Source of the DNA: Bacteroidota bacterium
GTDB lineage: Bacteria; Bacteroidota; Ignavibacteria; Kryptoniales; JAKASW01
Assembly (NCBI GenBank): GCA_021789755.1
Contig: JAJYJD010000097.1
Span: 1 to 11,547, forward strand
Direction of reading: 5' to 3'
DNA: 11,547 nt
In this document: piece by piece, positions 1 to 6,677 of the stretch
Layout: each line of letters starts with the position of its first letter
Position numbering within the stretch: the first letter of the stretch is position 1
Made by a program: the position numbers and the translations under genes
The notes under the pieces: model-generated
What the model was told of the DNA's origin: nothing
What the model saw: the letters and a program-made list of their open reading frames with translations, nothing else
Database searches by the model: none

Positions 1-1
1 C

Positions 2-967
2 AAAGAGTTCAACGAGATAAAGCTCGGAATGCTCTACCTCCTCGAGGATATTTCACTTTCCGAAACGCATTCAAAATGGAGTATGGTCGCGGAGAAGTTC
101 TTCATGGATGCCGTGGAAAAAGTGTTCCACAAAAGCAGGCCCATAATCATCGCCGGCGGAAAATTCGGCTCTCACGAAATGTCTTTCATGTCTGACATCG
201 ACGTCATCTTCATTCTCCCCGACAAACTGAAACAGAGCAAGCCCGCATTCGAGAAGAAGATCCCGGAAATTCAGAAGAACATGCTGGACGCAGACGGGAA
301 CCCGGTATTCACGATAGATCTCAAGCTCAGACCTGAGGGCAAGAGCGCACCTCTCCTTATGACTGAGTCGGAATATGAAACCTACCTCGAGAAGCGCCTT
401 TCGATCTGGGAATTAATGGCGATGACGCGCTTCAGAAGCATAACCGCCTCCAAGAAGATAAACGATGCGCTGTCGCAAAGACTCAAGAACTTCAAGCTCA
501 CGCGCCATGCCGTCGACGAGATATCGGCCCTCTACGGCAAAGTCATCCAGAGCAAGAGTTACTTCGACGAGACGGACGTTAAGACCGGCGACGGCGGCAT
601 GTTCGCGGTCGAGTTCCTCGTGCAAACGCTGGTGATCGCGCACCTCGACAAGATGCGGGAATTGTTGCCGTGCAGCATCCCTGAACTGGTGGACAATCTT
701 GAGGAGATTGGCGCGTTGCCCGAAGAATCCGCCGAAGAGATAAAAGAAAGCTACGGTTTCTACAGGATGATAGAATTTTCCAATTTTGCTTCGTTGTCGA
801 AGACCAGTCACAAAATACCGCACGATGAGCGTGAACTTGCCTCGCTGTCGGCACATCTCGATTTCAAGAACGCCGACGAGTTCCTCGACAGCCTGAAGTC
901 CCGTATGAGACGGATGAGTTCTCTGTTCAGGAAAGTGATTGCGGAACTTACCGAAGCAGCCGATTAA
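2..967 (+). CDS. glnE: Glutamine synthetase adenylyltransferase GlnE, C-terminal part (5' end outside window)
   Basis: GlnE adds AMP to, or removes it from, a tyrosine of glutamine synthetase, tuning nitrogen assimilation in the cytoplasm. The reading frame is open from base 2, so the start lies left of the window; 321 residues are visible, about a third of a typical GlnE. Numbering from base 2, a nucleotidyltransferase signature is present: GGKFGSHE (52-59) followed by SDID (64-67), then DLKLRPEG (106-113), which supply the metal-binding acidic residues. DVKTGDGG followed by EFLVQ (192-208) matches the conserved segment at the start of the helical GlnD/GlnE-type domain, which continues to the C-terminus. 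By family knowledge this is the second, AMP-adding half; whether the first, de-adenylylating half exists cannot be seen. The ATG at base 29 is internal, not the start. The gene ends 12 bases before the next one. The family call is firm; the substrate is inferred. Confidence 0.88.
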   Translation, partial: KEFNEIKLGMLYLLEDISLSETHSKWSMVAEKFFMDAVEKVFHKSRPIIIAGGKFGSHEMSFMSDIDVIFILPDKLKQSKPAFEKKIPEIQKNMLDADGNPVFTIDLKLRPEGKSAPLLMTESEYETYLEKRLSIWELMAMTRFRSITASKKINDALSQRLKNFKLTRHAVDEISALYGKVIQSKSYFDETDVKTGDGGMFAVEFLVQTLVIAHLDKMRELLPCSIPELVDNLEEIGALPEESAEEIKESYGFYRMIEFSNFASLSKTSHKIPHDERELASLSAHLDFKNADEFLDSLKSRMRRMSSLFRKVIAELTEAAD

Positions 968-973
968 GAAGGA
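966..973 (+). promoter_or_regulatory. Ribosome binding site for the TTG-started DUF2723 gene
   Basis: The bases AAGAAGGA, overlapping the glnE stop codon, lie 6 bases upstream of the TTG at 980. This purine-rich match supports the TTG start, because no ATG occurs in frame until after the first membrane helix. Confidence 0.5.
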
Positions 974-979
974 AAGTTT

Positions 980-2962
980 TTGAAGGATCCAAAGAAGAGC
1001 GGGCCCGGCGGAAAAAGGGATGAACAGTCGCGGAAAGCGGCCGCGCCGTTGGAACTCTCCCGGACCGATCTGATTATTTTCGGCATCGTGTCGGCGCTCG
1101 CATTCTCCATCTATATTTTCACCATGAGCCGCAGCGTTCCCTACATCGACGGCGGAGAGCTTACCACCGACCTCTGGACTCTCGGAATCGCTCACCCGAC
1201 TGGTTATCCCTTGTTCACAATGCTCGGCTACTTGTTTGTCCACATCCCCATTTTCCGTGAAGTGGCGATGCGGGCAAACCTCTTCGCTGCCCTGTGCACC
1301 GCGCTGGCCGCAGGCATTTTCTATCTGGTTTTCTCCAGAGCTCAAATCGTGCTCGCCCCTTTAAACAACGGCGAGGAAAAGTCACAGAAGGCTTCTAAGG
1401 GCGGAAACGAGCAGAGCCGTCAGCCGGCCGGACAAAATGAATTTGTCCTTCGATGGAGTTCGGTGATTGCCGGTTTTGTGCTGGTCTTCTCGCGAACGTT
1501 CTGGGATCAAAGCACATCGATCGAAGTTTATCCGCTGCAGCTTGTCCTGTTCTCGCTCATAATGCTGGTTTGGCTCGGATTCTACTCGGAGCCCGTGAAA
1601 TCGCGCGCCATCCTGGCGGGATTAGTTCTGGGACTGGGTTTCACCAATCACATGACCACAGTGCTCACCCTTCCCGCAATCGCCTACCTGGTGGTTTCGC
1701 GGTACCGGCAAACTCGTTTCAACTTGAAGGCCCTCTATTTCATAATCATCGGCGGATTCATTCCGTCGCTCCTGTATCTATATCTTCCCATACGGGCGGC
1801 CCAGCACCCACTGATGGACTGGGGTAATCCGGACAACCTGCAGAGGTTCATCTGGCATGTCACAGGCAAACAATTCAGAACGTGGATGTTCAGCTCGTTC
1901 GAGGTTTTTCAACACCAGATTGGAACCTTCTTCAACTCTCTTTATGGAGAATTCAGGGTCTCGATCGTTCTGGTCATAGTCGGAATCTTCGTTTCCATTT
2001 TCTCATGCAGGCGACTTTTCTGGTGGGCGCTCCTGCTGATAATCGGCGACCTTATCTACGCCGCGAACTATAATATCCATGATATTTCCAGCTATTTCCT
2101 TCTTTCATATATTTCCCTCGCGCTCTTCGCGGCAATCGGTTTCAGATACCTGCTGGATCGATGCACGACACGGTCCTGGTGGAGACCCTGGATGATTGTC
2201 GTCCTGGTCATTTTCCCGGCCGTTTCAACGCTTGCCAATTTCTCTGCCGTCGATGAGAGCAACGATTACTCAGTTGAAATGTATACCGGGGACATCCTGA
2301 CAAGCCTTCCGAGAAATTCAGTGGTGCTTTCATTCCAGTGGGACGATTTCGTCTCCGCTTCACTTTATTACCAACACGTGGACAGCGTCCGGCCCGACAT
2401 AATTGTAATCGACAAGGAACTGTTGAGACGATCATGGTATGCGGCACAGGTGCACCAGCGATTCTCATTTTTGTTTCCGAAAAGTGATCCTGCATACGCA
2501 GCCTATCAGGATAACCTCAGATTGTTCGAGAACAATTTGCCCTACGACGCCAACAGCATAGAGCATACGTATTCCGATTTCATACGAGAGATCATCTCGG
2601 GCGGACTCCGGACCGGAAGAGACGTCTTCGTCGGACCTGAGATCGAAGACCAATACCTTTACGGTTATACCAAGGTCCCGTACGGATTGATGTTTGAGCT
2701 CACGACGGACACCAACTACGTCAGTCTCAGCCCCGAAGGCCTGGACGGATTCAGGGCGGCAAAACAGATCAACAACGATTACACGAGACAAATCCTCGGC
2801 TTCTACACCCGCATGTTTCTTGCACGAGCCCAATACGAGTACGGTCATAAACATCTTCGCAGGACGCTGGCATGGATAGACAGGTCGTTGCAAGTGGACC
2901 CGTCTCTTCAAGCGGCACAGGTGGCAAAAATCCAGATTGAGAAGGAACTCGAACTGAAGTGA
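980..2962 (+). CDS. DUF2723 membrane protein, GT-C-like glycosyltransferase (TMEM260-related)
   Basis: A 660-residue polytopic inner-membrane protein with a basic, hydrophilic N-terminus (1-28). The first membrane helix (about 30-49) is followed by an outward loop with IDGGE (56-60) and AHPTGYP (71-77), the DUF2723 hallmark usually written D-S-G-E...HPPGYP. Further family-like segments are W175-Y184, FTNH (221-224), YNIHDIS (364-370) and QWDDF...RPDIIVID (453-478). Several more helices fill about 95-420, followed by a soluble domain ending in a TPR-like helical tail (about 615-660). The eukaryotic relative TMEM260 is a protein O-mannosyltransferase, and bacterial members are thought to transfer sugar from a lipid donor; donor and acceptor here are unknown. 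A lysine/glutamine-rich loop (about 128-153) interrupts the early helices. The start is TTG, supported by AAGAAGGA 6 bases upstream; the next in-frame ATG (residue 49) would delete the first helix. Confidence 0.82.
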   Translation: MKDPKKSGPGGKRDEQSRKAAAPLELSRTDLIIFGIVSALAFSIYIFTMSRSVPYIDGGELTTDLWTLGIAHPTGYPLFTMLGYLFVHIPIFREVAMRANLFAALCTALAAGIFYLVFSRAQIVLAPLNNGEEKSQKASKGGNEQSRQPAGQNEFVLRWSSVIAGFVLVFSRTFWDQSTSIEVYPLQLVLFSLIMLVWLGFYSEPVKSRAILAGLVLGLGFTNHMTTVLTLPAIAYLVVSRYRQTRFNLKALYFIIIGGFIPSLLYLYLPIRAAQHPLMDWGNPDNLQRFIWHVTGKQFRTWMFSSFEVFQHQIGTFFNSLYGEFRVSIVLVIVGIFVSIFSCRRLFWWALLLIIGDLIYAANYNIHDISSYFLLSYISLALFAAIGFRYLLDRCTTRSWWRPWMIVVLVIFPAVSTLANFSAVDESNDYSVEMYTGDILTSLPRNSVVLSFQWDDFVSASLYYQHVDSVRPDIIVIDKELLRRSWYAAQVHQRFSFLFPKSDPAYAAYQDNLRLFENNLPYDANSIEHTYSDFIREIISGGLRTGRDVFVGPEIEDQYLYGYTKVPYGLMFELTTDTNYVSLSPEGLDGFRAAKQINNDYTRQILGFYTRMFLARAQYEYGHKHLRRTLAWIDRSLQVDPSLQAAQVAKIQIEKELELK

Positions 2963-4065
2963 CTTTCGAAACCTCTCTTCTAATCCTGGGTGCGCTTTAC
3001 TGCGTCGAGCTGCTGTTCTATTCATACGCGGCCCGGCTATCCCGACGGAGAGGAATGGGCGCCGGTACCGCCGGGCAATCGCACAAAGTCTCCGTGGTTG
3101 TAGCAGCGAAGGATGAAGAAAAAAATCTCCCTGCCTGCCTCGATTCGCTGGCTAGGATCGATTACCCGAAAGATCTCCTCGAAATCATAGTCGTGAACGA
3201 CCAGTCCTCCGACCGGACTCCGGCGATAGTGGATGCCTTCATGGAAAACCATAAATTCATAAAGCGTATCGATTCTGTCGACGACAGGGTGATGCGCGGC
3301 AAAGCTAACGCGCTCTCTCAAGGGATTGACGCCGCAACGGGGGAATTTATATTTCTCACGGATGCCGACTGCTCGGTCCCGCCGACATGGTTGACGGGTA
3401 CGCTCAGACATTTCGGCGAGAACACCGGGATCGTCGGCGGGGTTACCCTGATCTCAAGCACAAATGAGCTGGTGGCGGGTGTTCAGGCGCTCGACTGGGA
3501 TTTCCTTCTGAGCATCGGAGCCGGTGCCGCGACTATCGGCAAACCCGTCGCCTGCCTCGGTAACAACCTTGCCTTCAGAAAGAAGGCTTATGATGATGTC
3601 GGCGGCTACCGAAAGATCAAATTCAGTGTCACCGAGGACTATGCCCTTTTCAAATCGATTGCACGATCAGGCAGATGGGACTTCGCGTATCCGATGGATG
3701 GAGAGACGGTGGTGCGGACTCTGCCCGTAAAAAGCTTGAAAGAAGTCTTCGCGCAGAGAAGGCGCTGGGCCACGGGAGGAAAAGACACCGGATTTTTCGG
3801 CATTGTTACACTCGCGCCCGGATTCTTACTGCACTGGCTGATCATGATTTCGATAGCTTTTTCGCCGACCCTGTTTCTCGTCTCATTTCTGGCAAAGATT
3901 CTGCTTGACACGTTATTCGTTTTACCTACCCTAATACATTATGGAAGGATTCGTCACTTGAAATTTATGGCCGCTTTTGAGATTTATTATCTGGTTTACG
4001 TGGCGATTCTCCCGTTTTCCGTTTATCTCGGGAAGGCAATTATCTGGAAGGGAAGAAAGTACTGA
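2959..4065 (+). CDS. Membrane glycosyltransferase, family GT2, processive-type motifs
   Basis: A 368-residue protein with one N-terminal membrane helix (about 3-23), a cytoplasmic GT-A catalytic domain (about 43-265) and two or three C-terminal helices (about 278-355). The GT2 motifs are complete: VVAAKDEEKN (47-56) and NDQSSD (80-85) for nucleotide-sugar binding, GKANAL (114-119), the metal-binding DAD (135-137), GNNLAFRK (201-208), the catalytic-base motif TED (225-227) and QRRRW (256-260). TED plus QxxRW is the arrangement of cellulose, hyaluronan and poly-N-acetylglucosamine synthases, although this protein is short and could instead make a glycolipid or a glycan intermediate. It starts with GTG, in a GTGA overlap with the stop of the upstream DUF2723 gene, which suggests coupled translation. 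It ends directly against the protease gene. The class is firm; sugar and product are unknown. Confidence 0.88.
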   Translation: MTFETSLLILGALYCVELLFYSYAARLSRRRGMGAGTAGQSHKVSVVVAAKDEEKNLPACLDSLARIDYPKDLLEIIVVNDQSSDRTPAIVDAFMENHKFIKRIDSVDDRVMRGKANALSQGIDAATGEFIFLTDADCSVPPTWLTGTLRHFGENTGIVGGVTLISSTNELVAGVQALDWDFLLSIGAGAATIGKPVACLGNNLAFRKKAYDDVGGYRKIKFSVTEDYALFKSIARSGRWDFAYPMDGETVVRTLPVKSLKEVFAQRRRWATGGKDTGFFGIVTLAPGFLLHWLIMISIAFSPTLFLVSFLAKILLDTLFVLPTLIHYGRIRHLKFMAAFEIYYLVYVAILPFSVYLGKAIIWKGRKY

Positions 4066-5061
4066 ATGTCAGAATACTGGCAGAGACTGGAAGACATAGA
4101 CACTTTTTCAATATCGTGGAGGGAAATGAAAATCCCTTTGCACGTGGGGTTGTTCTTCCTGACGCTGATCACTACAACCATGGCAGGTGTCGAGTGGATA
4201 GGACGGGATCCGCTCAATCTCCTCAACTTCGGACGTGGCCTGGCCTACAGTCTGTCTCTGCTCCTCATTCTTGGCTCTCACGAATTCGGACATTTCTTCT
4301 ATTCCATCAAACACAAGGTGCGGGCGACTCTTCCCTATTTCATCCCGTTTCCGTTCATTCCCGGTATGCTCAACTTCGGCACACTCGGAGCTGTTATCCG
4401 GACAAAGACGCCGGTGCCTTCCCGCAAGGCGATTTTCGACATCGGCGTCTCCGGTCCCATTGTAGGATTCATAGTCAGCGTCGCAGTCCTCATAATAGGT
4501 TTCACACATCTTCCTTCGAGGGAGTACTTGCTGCAGATTCATCCCAACTATGATTTTTCTACCAATACGGTTCCGGCCTCGGATGGGCTTCCGCTTGCGT
4601 TCGGCAATACCATACTCTTCAAAATACTCGAGATGATTTTCACGAATCCGCGCACAGAGTTCGTCCCGCCTATGAGCGAAATATACCATTACCCTTTGCT
4701 GTGCACGGGTTGGTTCGGGCTTTTCGTGACTGCCATGAACCTCCTCCCGATCGGACAGCTGGATGGCGGGCACATGATCTATGCCATGTTCGGGCGGAGT
4801 CACAGAAGGATCGCACGGACATTCTTCTTTATTATACTGGCTGTCGGTTTGCTCGGATTTCTCCCATTCTTGGGAGTGAATATCGCATTGGGTTGGACCG
4901 GCTGGCTTTTCTGGTGCGCGATCCTCTTCTTCATAATTAAACTCGATCATCCGCCGGTCATGGACGACACTCCGCTCGATACGAAGAGAATGATAATCGG
5001 CTGGATCACGATACTCATTTTCATCGTCTGCTTCTCACCGATCCCGTTCACAATCTCATAG
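4066..5061 (+). CDS. M50-family site-2-type intramembrane metalloprotease
   Basis: A 331-residue inner-membrane zinc protease that cleaves substrates within or near the membrane. The zinc site HEFGH (72-76) lies in a hydrophobic helix, and the third ligand is in NLLPIGQLDGG (225-235), with D233 the expected ligand. GTLGAVIRTK (106-115) followed by PSRKAIFDIGVSGP (118-131) is conserved in M50 proteases, and together with the LLPIGQLDGG form recalls the EGY-like branch known from cyanobacteria and plastids. About seven hydrophobic segments are visible (22-42, 57-74, 126-146, 212-227, 261-279, 285-302, 309-327). No PDZ domain is present, unlike RseP-type members. ATG follows the GT2 stop with no gap; GGAAGGGAAG (4046-4055) is a likely ribosome site. 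The substrate is unknown; a membrane-anchored anti-sigma factor or a signal peptide would be usual for the family. Confidence 0.87.
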   Translation: MSEYWQRLEDIDTFSISWREMKIPLHVGLFFLTLITTTMAGVEWIGRDPLNLLNFGRGLAYSLSLLLILGSHEFGHFFYSIKHKVRATLPYFIPFPFIPGMLNFGTLGAVIRTKTPVPSRKAIFDIGVSGPIVGFIVSVAVLIIGFTHLPSREYLLQIHPNYDFSTNTVPASDGLPLAFGNTILFKILEMIFTNPRTEFVPPMSEIYHYPLLCTGWFGLFVTAMNLLPIGQLDGGHMIYAMFGRSHRRIARTFFFIILAVGLLGFLPFLGVNIALGWTGWLFWCAILFFIIKLDHPPVMDDTPLDTKRMIIGWITILIFIVCFSPIPFTIS

Positions 5062-5065
5062 AGGT
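5061..5065 (+). promoter_or_regulatory. Ribosome binding site deciding the TTG start of the lipoprotein gene
   Basis: GAGGT overlaps the last base of the protease stop codon and lies 4 bases before the TTG at 5070. It supports this rare start, which is also the one that provides the signal peptide. Confidence 0.45.
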
Positions 5066-5069
5066 TATT

Positions 5070-5873
5070 TTGCGCAAGATAGCTTTAGTCATAGTCCTTA
5101 GCTTTGTCGCAGCCGCGTGTCAGAAAAGCAGCAACATTATAATTGACAACTCACAGCCGGTCAACGCGCAGCTCACGTACTTCGACAAAGACAGCTTGAA
5201 CATCGGACCCTACCTTGGCAGCGGACCGGGCAAGGTAACGATAAGTGACAGCTTCCGGGTGAAGCTGAGCTCAGTCCAGAATTTCTCATATCTCGAGGTC
5301 AATGTGCAGAACGATTCCGGCGCGGTGCTTAACGACCTTTCTTATTCGAATCCGGTCGACAGCACAATCGCAGGTTCGATAACGACAACGATAACGAACG
5401 TCTATGTCGGGGACATAACTTATACTTTTACGGCGTACAATGATCAGTCGGCTCCCGGTAATTATTCAATGAAGGTTCTTCGCCTTTATGATTCCGGGAA
5501 CCAGCCTCCGGTTATCGACAGCGTATCGGCACCGGATTCAGTCCAGATCGATCCGAGCTCAAATGTGATCTTCGACCTTTACGCGCGTGTCAGCGACCCT
5601 TCAGGCCTGAGCAATATTGAGCGCGTATACTTCAACACAACAAAACCGGACGGCACCCCGTCAACAGGAAATCCTTTCCTTATGTACGACGACGGCGGAG
5701 CGAGTCAGGCTCCCGGCGATGACGATAAGGTCGCGAACGACGGCATATACACGCTTGCCGTTCAACTTCCGCCGACCACAACTCTCGGTACTTACATTTT
5801 CACCTTCTACGCGGTCGACCGCAGTGGAATATCGAGTACGCCCGTCTCCCACAGCATAAAGGTCTATAAGTGA
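5070..5873 (+). CDS. Predicted lipoprotein with Ig-like C-terminal domain, function unknown
   Basis: A 267-residue exported protein. Residues 1-16 form a lipoprotein signal peptide (Arg-Lys, then a hydrophobic stretch) ending VAAAC, so Cys17 is probably lipidated; Ala at position -3 is tolerated but less usual than Leu. The mature part is rich in Ser, Thr, Asp and beta-prone residues. Two parts can be told apart: about 30-140, and about 144-267 starting with NQPPVIDSVSAPDSV, a typical opening of Ig-like/cadherin-like extracellular domains, with an acidic loop GDDDKVANDG (216-225) that could bind calcium. No catalytic motif was recognised. The start is TTG, preceded by GAGGT 4 bases upstream, and it is the only start that supplies the signal peptide. 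The gene overlaps the next by 4 bases, linking it to the T9SS-type cargo pair. Confidence 0.72.
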   Translation: MRKIALVIVLSFVAAACQKSSNIIIDNSQPVNAQLTYFDKDSLNIGPYLGSGPGKVTISDSFRVKLSSVQNFSYLEVNVQNDSGAVLNDLSYSNPVDSTIAGSITTTITNVYVGDITYTFTAYNDQSAPGNYSMKVLRLYDSGNQPPVIDSVSAPDSVQIDPSSNVIFDLYARVSDPSGLSNIERVYFNTTKPDGTPSTGNPFLMYDDGGASQAPGDDDKVANDGIYTLAVQLPPTTTLGTYIFTFYAVDRSGISSTPVSHSIKVYK

Positions 5874-6577
5874 GGTTGCTGCTCGCGATCGTCGTCGGAG
5901 TCACCTGCAAGGCGGCCTTTGGACAGGTGCTGCCCCGGACATTCAGACGTGCATCGATCGGGCTGGATTCCCTGTCGGGATCGACGGAGCCATCCAGCAA
6001 TTCCGCATATCCGATCATAATCGCAAACGGCATTGTCTACCTCGGCACCGATACAGGACTTGATGTCACCACCGACGGGGGAAGGACTTTCCGTTCACAG
6101 TGGGGCTCCGATGGCCCGATCGGCGCGAGTGTCAGCGCGATTGCGGTCGAAGGGGACACAATCGCTGTCGCGGTGGGAGCGGGAGAAATCGTTCAAGACG
6201 GCGTTCCTATCGACATTGGAGGAGGGCTGTACGCTTCCGTAAATGCAGGTGCGAAGTGGACTTACGAACCACAGAGCAGGGATTCGACGAACGACACTTA
6301 CTTTTTTCCAAATCCTTTCTCACCGCGTCTCGATGTCGGAAGAATTGACTACAGCGTAAAGAGTCCCGGCAGTATTGTCACCATCCGGGTCTACGATTTC
6401 TCGATGCACGTTATGAAGACAATATTGCAGAACGCCACTCGCGGGCAGGGCGAAGTACGTGAACGATGGGACGGACTCGACAATCAAGGACAAATGGTCG
6501 ACAATGGAGTCTATTTTTACAGTGTCGTCGTGAATAACGGAGACCCGGTTTGGGGAAAAATAATGGTCGTAAGATGA
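5870..6577 (+). CDS. Short exported Asp-box protein with FlgD-like/T9SS-type C-terminal domain; shortened paralog of the next gene
   Basis: A 235-residue protein with a type I signal peptide (1-18, cleavage likely AFG|Q). Residues about 41-143 hold two Asp-box-type repeats of the sialidase/BNR propeller class: TTDGGRTF (67-74) and a degenerate SVNAGAKW (123-130). Residues 144-235 are a FlgD Ig-like domain (YFFPNPFSPRLD, VRVYDFSMH-like strand, WDG, DNGVYFYSVV, ending WGKIMVVR), as in T9SS sorting domains. It aligns over its whole length with the downstream protein: about two thirds identical in the C-terminal domain by hand count and near half in the N-terminal part, but it lacks about 277 residues of propeller in between. 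The frame is intact, so this is not an obvious pseudogene, though two blades cannot close a propeller alone. The start is GTG in a GTGA overlap with the lipoprotein gene; AAAGGT lies 6 bases upstream. Its role is unknown. Confidence 0.75.
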   Translation: MRLLLAIVVGVTCKAAFGQVLPRTFRRASIGLDSLSGSTEPSSNSAYPIIIANGIVYLGTDTGLDVTTDGGRTFRSQWGSDGPIGASVSAIAVEGDTIAVAVGAGEIVQDGVPIDIGGGLYASVNAGAKWTYEPQSRDSTNDTYFFPNPFSPRLDVGRIDYSVKSPGSIVTIRVYDFSMHVMKTILQNATRGQGEVRERWDGLDNQGQMVDNGVYFYSVVVNNGDPVWGKIMVVR

Positions 6578-6677
6578 GGACCTGCTTTCCGATGCCGCCG
6601 CTATTTGCGCCTCTGCATTCCGCAAAACGGGACAGAGTTGTGTTCAAATCACTTTCTCATAATACCAAGGCTTGTTG
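6578..6677 (+). other. Only sizeable intergenic gap in the + strand gene run
   Basis: About 100 bases separate the short and full-length paralogs, whereas every other junction here is at most 12 bases. It holds a 6-base inverted repeat, TTTGCG/CGCAAA (6604-6609 and 6621-6626, 11-base loop), with no T run after it, and an AAGG ribosome site (6667-6670) 7 bases before the ATG at 6678. No convincing promoter or terminator was seen. The spacer may be scar sequence from the tandem duplication. Confidence 0.4.

Noticed and set aside
413..1345. Long minus-strand open frame (310 codons) across the glnE/DUF2723 junction
   Set aside because: It lies opposite two recognisable genes, has a low-complexity Arg/Glu/Gly-rich translation with no recognisable domain, and spans the junction between them, so it is a shadow of their codon use.
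4108..4950. Minus-strand open frame (280 codons) opposite the M50 protease
   Set aside because: The translation is hydrophilic and charge-rich, as expected opposite membrane helices, and the + strand carries full protease motifs.
5870..6577. Short paralog as a frameshifted pseudogene
   Set aside because: The frame runs intact from signal peptide through the complete C-terminal domain; the loss is an in-frame deletion, so it is kept as a gene.
6604..6626. Inverted repeat TTTGCG/CGCAAA as a terminator between the paralogs
   Set aside because: The stem is only 6 bases with an 11-base loop and is followed by ACGGGACAG rather than a T run, so it is not a credible intrinsic terminator.
6638..6663. 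TTGTGT ... CATAAT as a promoter for the full-length propeller gene
   Set aside because: Spacing is 14 bases, too short, and transcription from it would begin around or after the AAGG ribosome site.
6672..6677. TTG codons at 6672 and 6675 as start of the propeller gene
   Set aside because: The ATG at 6678 has an AAGG site at proper spacing and gives a cleaner signal peptide aligned with the paralog.
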